Assembly: GCA_037576195.1 (NCBI GenBank) | Contig: CM075102.1 | Coordinates: 28,640,745-28,704,744 of the forward strand | DNA length: 64,000 nt | Direction of reading: 5' to 3' | Source of the DNA: Phytoseiulus persimilis | Lineage: Eukaryota > Arthropoda > Arachnida > Mesostigmata > Phytoseiidae | Part shown: positions 1 to 11,429 of the stretch, in pieces | Position numbering within the stretch: the first letter of the stretch is position 1 | Layout of the letters: each line of letters begins with the position of its first letter | Notes under the pieces: generated by a model | Databases searched by the model: none | Seen by the model: only the letters and a program-made list of their open reading frames with translations | What the model was told of the DNA's origin: nothing | Translations under genes and position numbers: made by a program

Positions 1-1102
1 TGTGTGAGGAGCTCGAGTGTACTCCCAAAAGCAGCGTAAACATTCTACGGCAAGAGAACCTTGACGGGGGCCCGAAAGTTTCTTCCTAATCTGACTAAAT
101 TCCACAGCACTGCCATGAACGTGTAATTTCTCGTCCGTTTGAGCGGACCATGATCATGCTGCACAGCAATTTGAGCCCAACTATAGCGTTGAAAGAAACT
201 ATGAACGGCCCGGTCTCTATTCAGGTAGGGTTCAGCTGCCGATGACGGCCCACGAGAATCGTGCCCGGCACGCTCGAACGATTCTCGTAGAGCGCCCCAC
301 CCATTACTGTTGTAAACTCTCGTTTGGCTATCCTGCCACCCTGAAGCACTGGTGCGGCTCCTGCGATCCATGGAGCCTCAAAGTTCGGTTCGGCTCGAGA
401 AACTACTCCGAACAAAAAACACTACACACTGCGTTCGAGATAAATATCCGACCAGCTCGAACAGGCGCTGATTTCGCTCTGCTGGAGGCTGCTCGAGCAA
501 TAAGTCGGCCGTTTGTTTCCAGTTTGTGATACCAATCTTCCCGGCGAGCGTCAAGGAAACCCGCGTCCGAAACTCACACCGGCGAGAGCCCTGAACGTTC
601 AAGCTCAAGACGGAACTCTCCCAAGTCGCAAAGACTTCAAATTTGATGAAAACCAAATTATTCATGCGCGATTCCTCGCCGAAATTCAAGCTTGATGAAA
701 CGGTGCGAGGTACGTCGCTCCTTTTTGTCGTAGACGTACGCGATGAATATTTTACGTTGGTTTCTACGCATGGGCAGCACTTGTGGCGATGTATTCAGCT
801 CGCGATAGGTTCGCCCTCGCCGCAGCGGTCCAATCTATGGGCATGACCTACAATCGTTCCGAGTATTCCTGAGCTCCGACGAGGCTGCCCTGCTGAACAG
901 AGAATGTATCTTATCTGAAGAACTCGCGGGAAGATTCATGGAGGGGATACATCAAGAAGTTGTCATTCGTGACCGAGGTCTGCCGCTCGGAGAACCGCAC
1001 GCGATTTCGTTCGAGATGAGACAAGAAAACGGATTTTAGTTTGATATCAGGACCTACCGAAGAGATACTCTTCACGGAATAAATAATCTCGATGAGAGGA
1101 AC
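1..1102. other. left flank, no gene recognised
   Basis: Only short open frames overlapping on both strands are present. None has a recognisable motif or a convincing splice pair. This is probably intergenic DNA beyond the 3' end of the glycine-rich gene. Confidence 0.4.
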
Positions 1103-1108
1103 TTTATT
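1103..1108 (-). promoter_or_regulatory. poly(A) signal of the glycine-rich gene
   Basis: The plus strand reads TTTATT, which is AATAAA on the minus strand, 24 nt past the stop codon of the glycine-rich gene. The position is normal for a short 3' UTR. Confidence 0.7.
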
Positions 1109-1131
1109 TGATTGCTGCGCTCTAAAACGTT

Positions 1132-2034
1132 CTAACGACCTATGCCGAATCCCTGTCCGTATTGGTTGCCACCTTCAGCGAACTGCCCTTTGCTGAACTG
1201 ATTTCCGTAGGAGTTTTGTCCTTGTGAGGCGGACTGTCCGGATGCCTGATTCAGTCCGAACTGGGTCGATTCTCCGTATGTCTCTCGGTTTCCATAGACG
1301 TTCGACGATGACGATCCCTTGTTGTATCCGAAAGCACCTTGATTTTGGAACTGACCTGCACATTTGTAGTAAATTTGAACATTAGCTGTGCCGACTCTGT
1401 ATCTGACCCATAATAGACAGAATAACTTTCTTCATGTTCCTCCTCCAATCTAATAGAGTTACGAACCAGAAGCACCCGATCCCTGATTGAATCCTTGTTG
1501 GTAACGACCGCCGCCGTAACCCCCGCCGTAGCCACCTCCGTAACCCCCGCCGTAGCCACCACCGTGACCCCCGCCGTAGCCACCACCGTGACCCCCGCCG
1601 TAACCACCTCCGTATCCGCCACCGTGACCACCACCGTATCTGCCGCCTCCGAATCCTCCGGGACCGCCGAATCCTGGCCTCCCGAAACCTAGTCGCCTTT
1701 CTTCAACACTCTTTTCTTCGCCCTCCGCTGGAGATTCGCTAGTGACAGTTCCTGTGGGAGTTTTTTCAGCGGCTGCTGCTGCCGGAGCTACTGAACCTGA
1801 TTCAGTCTGCGGTGCCGGCGCCGCGTTCGCGAGCAGGCACAAGCCCGCCAGAACCACCTGAGATTGCAGGATTTCCGAGAGTCAGAAAATATCACCGGTC
1901 ACAGTTATGAGAAGCAAAGAGCTGAACGAGCAACGAGAGGGACCGAGCACGCACGCAGATTTGTTCATTCAGTTTCTTTCGCGCGTCCCTCCCTCGACTT
2001 AGTTAGCAAAATACAAACTTACGAAACTTCTCAT
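1132..2034 (-). CDS. secreted glycine-rich protein (cuticle or antimicrobial type)
   Basis: Three exons join in frame to 208 aa: 2034-2023, 1857-1467 and 1355-1132. Exon 1 encodes only Met-Arg-Ser-Phe before a GTAAGT donor. Exon 2 completes a signal peptide (hydrophobic VVLAGLCLLANA, likely cleaved before APAP). An Ala/Pro/Glu-rich propeptide-like stretch ends in EERR and is followed by about 55 residues of GGGY/GGGH/GGGR repeats. Exon 3 switches to a Q/N/S/G-rich tail (for example QSASQGQNSYGNQ). The second intron uses a GTTCGT donor. A tiny first exon splitting the signal peptide, a TATA box and Gly-Tyr repeats are typical of arthropod cuticle protein genes; spider and mite glycine-rich antimicrobial peptides look similar. 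The dibasic EERR could be a processing site. Secretion is well supported; the exact role is not. Confidence 0.8.
1497..1672 (-). repeat. coding GGGY/GGGH microrepeat
   Basis: An in-frame array of 12-nt units (Gly-Gly-Gly-Tyr or Gly-Gly-Gly-His) lies inside exon 2 of the secreted glycine-rich gene. Near-identical units make it prone to length polymorphism. Confidence 0.8.
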
Positions 2035-2089
2035 GATCTCGTAAAAGCTGCGTCTACGACGTCGCGCTGTAGCGTTCAGAGACGCATCC

Positions 2090-2095
2090 TTTATA
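2090..2095 (-). promoter_or_regulatory. TATA box of the glycine-rich gene
   Basis: TATAAA on the minus strand lies 56 nt upstream of the start codon. This fits a start site about 30 nt downstream and a very short 5' UTR, as in many arthropod cuticle genes. Confidence 0.6.
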
Positions 2096-2099
2096 GCGA

Positions 2100-3327
2100 T
2101 ACTTCGCTATTATCGACCCTCTCTTCCAGGGACTCTTCCAATGCACGAGGCCATCCGGCTTCTTTCCCAACACCGACGACTGCACTGGTCGCTTGGCGTG
2201 AAAGCAACGAATTGATTTTTCGTGCTGATCGGCTTTATATTTGTCTTTCGTGTCATTCTAAGTCATCGAACTCGGCGACGGCTGTTCTCTGCGTGGCAGG
2301 AATCGAGTCCTTCCCCCGACGCTTGCATCGCTGGCGCAGAAGGATTCTTGTCGTTGGAATGGAACTCACCAAGAACTGGGTTCGCCAGATCTGCGACGTC
2401 GCAATGACGTCACTGATACGATCGAAATTCGTAACAATGGATCCATGAAGTGGAATGTTGTGTGGCACTCTGTGAGGCTTTTTTGAGTCTGAACCAAAAA
2501 AAGTGGGAATGGCACCTTATGATCGTTCGCGGAGCTCCGTGGATCCCGCCGTGGCGTTGAATCTATACAAATTTCGATACTCATCATCGGGAAGCTCGGT
2601 ACCTGAGTGCGAGACTGAAAGTCACGACAAAGGCATTCCCCGCTTGACGTCCCAGGAAAATTTCATTCGACTCCGGCATAGCATCGCAGATTCGTCTTTA
2701 TTCGATATGAGTTGTTCGGAATGTACACTGCATGATGACTGCTCTGGTCGATATCGACTATACTCTTGAAGTTTCGAATCCATGATCCGGCCATTTTCAT
2801 CGCATTTTCGTCACAATTCGCGACTCGCACACCCGTATGGATGCACGAAAATCGATTTGATCGCACAAACGGCATCATACACCAAAACCTGAGCGCCAAA
2901 AGCTTCCGACAGGGAAAATAATTCCGCCTCCGTTTTCCAAGGTCGCCCGAGTACAGCCTATTCTACTCCCCCGCTGAGATGCCAGTTTGCCGTCGTTCGA
3001 CATCCGGAGCTGGATAATGTACAATACTAGTAGCATAAACTCGTTTCATAAATTATCAGTGGAAATATCGCTCACAAATGTACAGCGCTCATGTTCGTAC
3101 TCGGACGCATTGTAAGTGTATATCTGTATGAATCATCGAGCGAGCGGTTTGCATATTTCTGGCATTTGCGATAGAGGGTCTAGCTTTGCAAAGACTTGGC
3201 CTGAGTCCACGATGTGACAAGGCTTGGAACTCTTCCCTGTGGGATTGTTCCTTCATGTGTTTGGGAGGTTAGCACCGATACGATTCTTGTGACTACTCAA
3301 CATACAGCGGCGACTCCTGCCGAATTC
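2100..3327. other. intergenic, nothing recognised
   Basis: About 1.2 kb between the glycine-rich promoter and the 3' end of the SUN gene. Short frames overlap on both strands, with no domain signature or coherent exon chain. Confidence 0.4.
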
Positions 3328-5546
3328 CTACCAAACAGTTCCATCATTCACTGGTTTACCATGAACCCGGAATCTGTACAGGCAAGTGTAGTGTATGTTT
3401 CCATGATTCGTGAGAATTTTCAATTCCACAAACTCGAATGTCTTATCTGTCTTGTGCTGCACTTTGAAATTCTGCAGAGGCTCCCCACTGATCGAGTAAT
3501 TGTAGCTTCCCAACAAAATCCCCTCCTTATCCTCGGCGCTATCCATACCGTAGACCTGTAATAAAACCAAATTCCTCGATGACTGGCACTCGCTCTTTGT
3601 TACGAGAAACTCGTCCGACAGGAGGTTCCAAAAGCTCACCTCGAAATTGTAAGGGGCAGAATCGATGTTTCCGTTGAGCGCGAGCGACGCCGGGATATGT
3701 TCCAAGGTGAACGCTTCAACATGAATTCTTCGAGACAATTGTAGAACTGCGAAGATAGAGGAGACCATCTCAGCGAAAACCCATTTTTCCTTCAGAACGT
3801 CTAACAATCAGCCCAACTTAGTCCAAAGTCCAACTGTCAGCATCACCGATTACAGAAGCTGTATGGACGAGCGTGATGTTCGGAAAAACGCAAGACCAGG
3901 CTCCTGGAAACCTTCCTCAGCATGCTGCACGTTGTCAACGCATAGGTCAAGGCTAGAAAAGGCAGGAAATCATCGCTCACAAACAAAGCGCCCTTTAATT
4001 TCCTGAACAAAAACCTCCGTCCAATGACCTGACGTTCGTCACTCCTCATGTCGTTGGAGATCGGGCGCTACCAACTTTGTCCGAGCGGCGAGAAAACAGA
4101 GGAAACAGAAAAGTCCTCGCACAGAGCGCCGATCGTTTAGCTGAGTGTCCTGAACGAGGAGACTTCCCATCATGGGAAGGGCAAGATGCAATACTGACAC
4201 TTCAACTCAGATCCCCAGATATATGCGGAATGCTGGTCGGCGAGTCACCGACGTGGTTGAGTTCCGCGATGTCTGGGACGAGGCTGTCCTGCGACGGCCC
4301 TCAACTCAGTCCTTCATTTTCCACAACACCACTGTGCGCATGGTCGATTGGTACCTAGATTCCAGTCACACCGCGGGAGATGAGACGATTGCGTTCTCCG
4401 GCGAGATTTTTCTCTTGAGGCGTGGAAAATCGTTCTCGTCACTCCTCTTCTATTCCAGACCATTGGCTGACGTAGACCTCAAGCCATGCCAGCCGCTCCA
4501 CCAACGCATCGTGTGGGAAATCAGCAAACGCAATGGAACATGAAGAATCGGAGCGATTTGATGACCAAAGGTTTGACATTGGGATGGTCGTCCCAATCAC
4601 CTCCCCATCAGGTCGAACCGGGGACACGACACGGAAAATCGGATCAGAATCGAGGAGTACCCTTCTTACCGAGATAGCCTACGCTGCCGATGAAGGGCCA
4701 ACACTCCCCGACCGCCAGTGTCGGCTGTATGGCGAGACGAGGTGAAGGTCTTTTCCAAAAAAGCGGCACAACTCCAAAAAGATAGTAGCGACCCATGTGC
4801 GTCGTGTAGGTCTCCGAGCAACGCGTGGAGAGAACAGAACCCCCTGGAAACAAGAATGGAATGATAAACTCGGCAGCGAGGCGAACCGGTCTGGAATGAA
4901 TGAACTTTTGGTTCTGTGTCCCACCTGCACTCTCGAGTGCGTAATCAGCCATTCCCGTTTTATCGGCATCGTACAACTTCAAGGCCCGGTGAATTGCCTC
5001 GTGCAGCTGGGAGCCTTCGTATGAGATTTTCTTGCAGTCACATTTCTGAATTTCGCCATGAAGATGGTCGATCCGTCTCGAGAGATGTGATAACTGCTGC
5101 AGGAACCAATCCCGATTGTCGGGGCACTGCACACAAGGAGAAAGTTTGTCCCTGAAGGAAAAATAGAACGAGCATCAGATCGAGTAGGAGGAGCACACGG
5201 CCTCCAGTTACTTCCCAGTTTGTGAATGTCGCTTTGCAACCCCTGTATACAGCGTAACTCACCTGTGTTCCTCATCTGGTCCATGGAAATCGGGTGGAGG
5301 TGTCTGTGTCGAATGCTTCCGGTCGGTTCGTTGGTTCTGTGCAGTCGTCATAGAGGAGGAGCCCAGGTTTGCCATTTGTATTTGTCCGCACGTGACAATG
5401 AGGTACAGCAACGTGCCCAATAACAGAGACAACGTTGCAATAGCGACTGGGGTTCGAGCTCTCCGACGTGACAGCAGCAAGACATCGAGGGTGAACAGCC
5501 AGGCATGAGTCAGATACAAGAAACGGAATGGCAAACTGAAAAACAT
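3328..5546 (-). CDS. SUN-domain nuclear envelope protein
   Basis: Five exons join in frame to 339 aa: 5546-5263, 5151-4925, 4843-4670, 3746-3640 and 3555-3328. Exon 1 carries hydrophobic segments, the best being VAIATLSLLLGTLLYLIV (about residues 32-49), the likely membrane helix. A charged coiled-coil-like stretch (QQLSHLSRRIDHLHGEIQ) follows, then a complete SUN domain: LYDADKTGMADYALESAGG, STRCSETYTT, GECWPFIGS, LEHIPASLALNGNIDSAP, LLGSYNYSISGEP, and the closing FVELKILTNHGNIHYTCLY and RFRVHG. SUN proteins span the inner nuclear membrane and bind KASH peptides in the perinuclear space to form LINC bridges. With no long nucleoplasmic N-terminus it resembles the short SPAG4/SUN3/SUN5 class. 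The start is the first ATG of exon 1; an upstream exon is possible because an acceptor-like CAG follows that ATG. Confidence 0.88.
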
Positions 5547-5559
5547 GGGTCAGACTCCT

Positions 5560-6905
5560 CAGCAATTTACCTTCCTGTGATTGAGAAGCGACTCTACAAG
5601 CATCAAAAACCTCTATCAAGCCGAAGACTCTGAAGATTTTATCATGCGTTCTGCCATTTGGCTAGACCTGCATTTCAACTGAACTGAAAACCGGAACTCA
5701 TTATCTGGAGAGCAATCCAGGTGGACGAAAATATCCTGAAGCGACATTGTTCATCGCTCTGAGCACTGGACGGGATACCTCGATTGTTCTCACTTCTTCC
5801 TTGCTCATCGTTACCGCCTCAACTGGGAAAACTTCCGGATAAGTTCGGATCTGATTTTCGCACTCACAGCTGAGCCGTCCCGTACTGGGGAAGACGTGTC
5901 GAACAGTTCTCCGCTCCAACTTTGGCTCAGAATTGTCCCCAAAAATGGAAACAACAAATGGAGAAAGTTCGCGGAGCCCATTGCGGTGAACGACTTTACT
6001 CGCGACACGTTTCCATCCACATATCAGTTCGAGAACTCCGTTTTTCGTTCAACGGAAATGGTGGCCTCGACATATTGAGATCCATTCAAGTATACATCTT
6101 CGAAATGTCAGATTCAAGTTCCTCATTATAAGTCTGATCTGCGAAGCTCCCGTGAAACAATGCCGATAGTGAATATTATTTTTCCCATGGATCCGATAGT
6201 GATGGCCACGGTTCGGACCAGCTGTTTCGGTAATCTTAGAATGGAGAAGGAGGCCCGGGAACTTTTCGCAACACCCCACTGGAACAGGGAAGGGGCTCTC
6301 ACCTCACCAACGTGTACGCCATAATTGGTAATACTGAAGAGCTCGATGAAGACGCTTCCGATGAGATCCCACAGGATGACAACGCGACGATTATCAACAG
6401 AGTGAGATGAACGACGCCACGAACATAGTGACTCCAAGACCCGGTTCTCTTCTAGAGGTATGTTTTCTGTCCGTCTCCAAAACCAGAAATTCTGTACACA
6501 AACATAAACAACATGCTCGGGGTGGAGTCAAGTCCGCATACATGTGACAACGACAAGAGTCACCCAGAACGCGTCGTCGAGCAAGACTCCCGGAGCCAAT
6601 TTTTTGAGACTCCTCCACAAACTTCAGACCTTCTGGTATCTCTGAAACGGAACGTTATCCACATCGGAGACATCCACATTAACGCAAAAGTCACGACTCC
6701 GAAAATCGCGCTCGGCGGTAAATACCAACCCTGGGCTCGTTGGCGGGCTGTGTTTCACCACCGGTTCGATGTGCGCTGAAATTGTAAACATCGCGAGTTT
6801 GGTAAGGAACAAGAGAAAAATAGAAACTCTGCCTGACGATGGGGAGATGTTCGGTGGAGAGTGCGGTTCTTGATCACCTGACTCGTTAAAATATCCCTGG
6901 GGCGT
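5560..6905. other. stretch with hydrophobic minus-strand frames, no gene assembled
   Basis: Minus-strand frames near 6130-6440 and 6500-6600 translate to helix-like hydrophobic runs. They sit in three different frames, and I found no set of splice sites that joins them. They may be remnants of a membrane protein gene or chance. Confidence 0.25.
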
Positions 6906-6909
6906 GGGG

Positions 6910-7821
6910 ATGACTCCCTATCTTGTTGAGAAAAATGTGACTCTGGCGTCTCCGACAGCAGTGAGAGCCATTCTCAAGCTCGCGGAAGCACATAGGATTT
7001 TTGTTATCCAAGACGACTTCATCACACTCCTTCGTGACGGAAAGGTCCTGACCAGAATTGGTTTGACAACGGAAGCGCCCTACTGTGTCGTTTCGAACAC
7101 ATTGGCTGCGCTCTCAAAGAATCGACTGACTTTCGTGACTGCAGAAGACGACCGGCTCCATGAGCGCACATCATGCATCTCCAAAGGTGTCGACGCGATG
7201 TGTGGGGGATTGAACTGTTTTTACCAGGCAGGGGACCGCACGTTGTATCGGCACGATCTTGATGACAGATGGCTCGTCTTGAAAACTTTCGAAGAGTCTA
7301 TCAAAGCGCTCTCAGCTACTGCAACGAAGCTCTTAGTGATGCTCTCGACAAATTTACATGTGCTCGACTTGGATACATGTCAGGACCTCGTTGAAGTTTC
7401 TTGTGACGTCATGAACCCTGTTGACGTTTTTTGGAGCGCATCGGCCAGCAGCTCTTTTTGGTTTTTAGCTGTCGTGAAACCGCAGGCCGTGGAAGAGAAT
7501 CGAGCGCATAGGATACTCATGACAGAGGTGAACGAGCATCTGATGACTTCAGAGGATGTTTCTCCAACGGGTGTTCCGCTCGAGAGAAATCTCCAGTGTA
7601 AAGCCGAATCAGACAAGATGTTAACTTTGGCAGACAATGGCAATGTAATCTTGATTCACGAAGTCGGCAAGTTCGGTGAGCTGAATCTCCTCTACCGAGG
7701 AGACGCCACGGATACGTCCTTCACAGCTGGGGAAATAATTCAAGTCTCTAAGGGTCCTTCTGCTCCGAGAATAGCGCTGGGAACCTCGAACGGTGCCGTC
7801 GCGTTCCTGGACGAGCCATGA
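6910..7821 (+). CDS. uncharacterised 304-aa protein, single exon
   Basis: An uninterrupted frame starts at ATG 6910 (MTPYLVEKNVTLASPTAV) and ends at TGA 7819-7821; AATAAA follows 120 nt later. There is no signal peptide or membrane helix. The sequence alternates short beta-strand-like blocks with turns (HRIFVIQDDFITLLRDGK, ALSATATKLLVMLSTNLHVL, MLTLADNGNVILIHEVGK, PRIALGTSNGAVAFLDEP), suggestive of a WD-type beta-propeller without clear GH or WD dipeptides. I do not recognise the family. It lies 280 nt upstream of EF-Tu on the same strand. Lack of introns is unusual beside multi-exon neighbours. Confidence 0.7.
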   Translation: MTPYLVEKNVTLASPTAVRAILKLAEAHRIFVIQDDFITLLRDGKVLTRIGLTTEAPYCVVSNTLAALSKNRLTFVTAEDDRLHERTSCISKGVDAMCGGLNCFYQAGDRTLYRHDLDDRWLVLKTFEESIKALSATATKLLVMLSTNLHVLDLDTCQDLVEVSCDVMNPVDVFWSASASSSFWFLAVVKPQAVEENRAHRILMTEVNEHLMTSEDVSPTGVPLERNLQCKAESDKMLTLADNGNVILIHEVGKFGELNLLYRGDATDTSFTAGEIIQVSKGPSAPRIALGTSNGAVAFLDEP

Positions 7822-7941
7822 AGATGGTCCCATCCTGTATGTGTACTAGGACTTCACTCATGCCGGTGATGGCTGTTCCCGGACTTGGACATCTCTGAGG
7901 CTGTGAGATCTCATTCGTCTGCTGCCATTGATTAATGCCCC

Positions 7942-7947
7942 AATAAA
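7942..7947 (+). promoter_or_regulatory. poly(A) signal of the 304-aa gene
   Basis: AATAAA, 120 nt past the stop at 7821 and about 150 nt before the EF-Tu start. This implies a very tight intergenic gap. Confidence 0.6.
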
Positions 7948-8099
7948 CAATGGATTTTGATTTCATGACGAACAATTTCTTCTCGAATGTGCTCAGAGAT
8001 TCCTTATACACCTTGGGCTTCATATCAAGCGCGAACGGAACATCAGACGATGTTTCCGATCTGAGTGAAATTGATGAAATCGTTAATATTCTAGGCGCG

Positions 8100-9990
8100 A
8101 TGCTCTGGAGGACGATCAATCTGTGCGTCCGATACAAGCCCTTTGGTGTCTTGCGGAGCAAAAGTACGGTTTCGAAGCCGATATCCGTAGAGAAGACGAA
8201 AATCAACTTGAATGTTGGCACGATCGGGCACGTTGACCACGGGAAAACTTCACTCACTGCCGCAATAACGAAGTATCTGTCTAAAAAGAATCCAAGCACG
8301 AAGTACGTAACTTATGACCGAATCGACAATGCTGAACAGGAGCAGATCAGAGGTAAGCAGCGGCTCTCATCCTCAGTGTCAGATCATTCGGAGTTCAACT
8401 CCCAGATCCATCCGATCCTGAGGATTTTTTGAGTTCATTCGAGCTCAAATTGATATTAATCTGTAGGGATCACCATCAACGCGTCTCATATCTCCTATGA
8501 AACCGAGGACCGCCATTATTCCCATACGGATTGCCCAGGTCACGCTGATTTCATCAAGAACATGATTTGTGGAGCAGCTCAGATGGATGGAGCGATTCTT
8601 GTTGTCGCGGCTGACGACGGCTGCATGCCTCAAACAAACGAACATCTCCTGGTGTGCAAGCAGGTGAACAGCAACTCGAGAGGAAATCCCCCGATAACCC
8701 TTTTTTTCGAAATCTGAGCTCTGAGTAGGGTTCTGAGAAAACGAATTTTCTCAATCAGTTGGGAGTGCATAAAATCATCCCGTTCATCAACAAAGCCGAT
8801 ATATCAGATCGCGACACACTCGAACTCATCGAGCTGGAAGTTCGGGATCTCATGGGCACCTTCGAATTTCCGGAAGCCAACGACTGTCCAGTCATTTACG
8901 GTTCTGCCAAGTTGGCCGTCGATGGTGACACGGGAACCTATGGTGAGCACTGAAAGATAAACAATCGTTCATTTGAAATAATTATCTCTGGGCCGAACTA
9001 GTCTTAGATGAGACTTGTCGTAACTCGCATACGATACCGAGCAAGGAGGGGAATTCTAGGTGAACCATCGCTGGAAAAGCTATTGAACGCAATGGACACG
9101 TACTTCCGAGTACCAGAGAGAGATACAACGTCTCCTCTGTACGCGCCAATCGATGGTGTCGTCAGTGTGAAAAGCCGTGGTACGGTAATCATCACGACGA
9201 TTGAGAAGGGAACAGTGAAGAAGAACGACAAGTTGGAAGTCATGGGCTTCGACGCCAAAGAGGCAACAAGCGTGGCTGACATACAAGCCTTCGGGAAGCC
9301 CCTGGCCAGCGCTCAGGCGGGCGACCATGTCGGGTGAGTTCGCGCAACGCCTTCCTACCTGGTGCGCATGCGTTTCGGAGTCCTCGACCGCGTTTCTGAG
9401 CCGGCAATCCTTGCGAACTTAGAGCAGAGATTGAGCGGACTCGTCGTGTTTCGGCTGAGTTTGAAACGTCTTTGTAGGATTCTATGCCGAGGCTTGAAGA
9501 CAGACGTTGTCAAACGAGGAATGACCCTCGTGGCAGCGAACATGTACAAAATGCATAATCATTTCTCCGCCAAATTATATCTCCTGAGTGAATCGGAGGG
9601 AGGACGCAAGAGACCAATCTCGAAGAAGTTCATCATGCCGCTCTCCGCGAAAACATGGAACCTGAACTCTCGAATCGACGTGAAGAACGACGCGATGATC
9701 ATGCCAGGTCAGTGGCCTTGTCTCCAAGGCCTCCTCACAACAGTCCCCATCGTTGGTTGAGGCAACGCGGAGTTTGCGAACGCCAGTTTATTGGAATGAC
9801 TGATTCTTGCTCCTGCTCAGGTGAGGCCGGTGAAGTCAATGTGATTCTGTCGAGGAAAATGCTCATGACCGTTGGCCAGAGCTTCACGATACGGGAACAC
9901 CACGTCACCGTAGCCACAGGAATCATTACCGAGATCCTCGAGGACGTTCCAATCCAATCATCCCAACTTGGCAGGAATACAGTGAAGTGA
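8100..9990 (+). CDS. tufm: mitochondrial elongation factor Tu
   Basis: Six exons join in frame to 435 aa: 8100-8352, 8467-8663, 8759-8942, 9060-9333, 9478-9707 and 9821-9990. The GTPase carries charged tRNA to the mitochondrial ribosome. Residues 1-30 ([20 protein letters not shown]) are basic and hydrophobic, like a mitochondrial import signal. G1 is GHVDHGKT (43-50), the switch I region is [10 protein letters not shown]3 is [13 protein letters not shown]4 is NKAD, and the G5 region reads [10 protein letters not shown]. Domain 2 ([14 protein letters not shown]) and domain 3 ([10 protein letters not shown], where GRTVGTG is usual) are divergent. The length matches mitochondrial EF-Tu, with no large C-terminal extension. 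The frame is open upstream to ATG 7950; I chose 8100 because its N-terminus looks like a transit peptide. Confidence 0.93.
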
Positions 9991-10042
9991 GTCGATACGT
10001 CACATAGCGATCTCCCCGATGTGCCGGCTTAGAATGTGGTTC

Positions 10043-10048
10043 AATAAA
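10043..10048 (+). promoter_or_regulatory. poly(A) signal of EF-Tu
   Basis: AATAAA, 53 nt downstream of the EF-Tu stop codon. Confidence 0.7.
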
Positions 10049-10049
10049 A

Positions 10050-11250
10050 AGCCTCTCGTTTGTTGATTTGTCAAATGGCGCTGTACTCGTTTTTTCATAT
10101 CTCTGCTCCGGTTCCTCGGTTCTCGATTGTTGCTACGTGCCTACGCGATGCGGGAAGGTGCTGCAGCCGAACAGCTTACGCAACTCTCTACATCGAGGAC
10201 CGGTTTGTCCAGGAAGTATGGATTGCGGTCCAGAGTAGTCTCCTCGAAATTCGTGACTGTTTCGAGCGAGGAGGAATACATTGTTGGTCGCCCGATGTGC
10301 GGGTTAATCTCAGTGTGCGGTTAGGTCCGCAAGGACTTTGTTCCTCGCAATAACCGTCGAGGTTGTATAAGCCAGCTCAAGAAGGATACGTCATTTAATA
10401 TGAGTAGAGTGATAGGGACAATCGTTGGCGGATTTGCGGGATGAAGCCTGTGGCCAAAAATTTCAACCGCAAATATGTACTTTATTCCGTCATTCCTTAC
10501 GTCAAAATTCAAATCGTTCATGACGGCTCTGGAATCGATGATCATCACGGATTGCGATCACAGGAAACTATTCTCAATCAGCCTAAAGGACCTCTTCCCT
10601 CCTAGAGATTGTGACTTTGGACGTCGAAAAATTCGGGAACGCAGTTGATTCCGCCTTTGATAATAATATTCAAACCTTCATTTTTCCGGAAGTTTTATCG
10701 AGCAATGCGCGATTCGACCGCAGTTCGTTCTTGGAATGCCTTTGTCTCGAGAGGGGGAATTTACAGTACGCGCGAGTTTGAGGTGAATTTCTGCGGAGGT
10801 CTGATTCAGACGCTTCTCGCCGTGTCGGTTTTCAGGTTATCCCGACACGTAGTAACGTGGGCTCAACGCTCCCCCTGAGAGAGTTTTGAACAGAAACCAG
10901 CCACTTCGAGACTCCGATCCGGCTCTCAAATTCATCGAAGCTACATATGGCCTCTCATAGTTGTCGTGACATCGTCATCTCCCGGGAACTCCCTTTCATG
11001 AATTCGAGGCTCTTGCGTACGCCATGAAGTCCAGTCTTCGGATGTGAGCTTCGTTTCAGTAACCGAGGTAACAGATTGACGATGCCGTTTCCAAATAATT
11101 CTCTCATTCGCTTCATCTTATCAGCTCTCCCTGAGTAGATCGTTGTTTGATGAGATATACTGCCGGGGAGTGTGAGAAAACATCGCCTCGGGCGGCCCGA
11201 AAAAGAAGCAAGCAGTGAGGAACACTCGACGTTACTGCGCGTAAAATGAG
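10050..11250. other. weak exon-like frames, no gene assembled
   Basis: Plus-strand stretches at 10090-10320 and 10600-10750 have plausible codon usage and an acceptor-like CTCCTAG near 10603, but no clean donors or recognisable domain. Treated as unannotated. Confidence 0.25.
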
Positions 11251-11256
11251 CGACGC

Positions 11257-11422
11257 ATGCGCCGTAGTTTCTCCGCGGCGGTTCCTCCGCAGCTGCTGGT
11301 GCTTGCCGTGTCGGTGGTGGCGTCGATGGTGGTGGAAGGGACAAGAAACGAATCATATCAGCGGAGACGAACCGATGCGATCAACGTTCCAGAGAGCGCA
11401 ACGGCAGCGTCAGAAACAACGA
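11257..11422 (+). CDS. possible first exon with signal peptide
   Basis: ATG 11257 opens a typical signal peptide: MRRSFSAAVPPQ, then LLVLAVSVVASMVVEG, followed by a hydrophilic stretch rich in Arg, Ser and Thr. The frame meets a good GTAAGG donor at 11423. If not spliced, the ORF ends at 11472 (71 aa). I could not find a following exon in the matching phase, so the parent gene is unknown. It could be the start of a secreted protein or receptor, or chance. Confidence 0.3.
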
Positions 11423-11429
11423 GTAAGGA

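Noticed and set aside
5700-6820. Minus-strand membrane-protein gene (hydrophobic frames, SLC22-like VRTVAITIGSMG)
   Set aside because: The pieces lie in three different frames. The only GT-AG pair between two of them gives a 24-nt intron, too short to be real.
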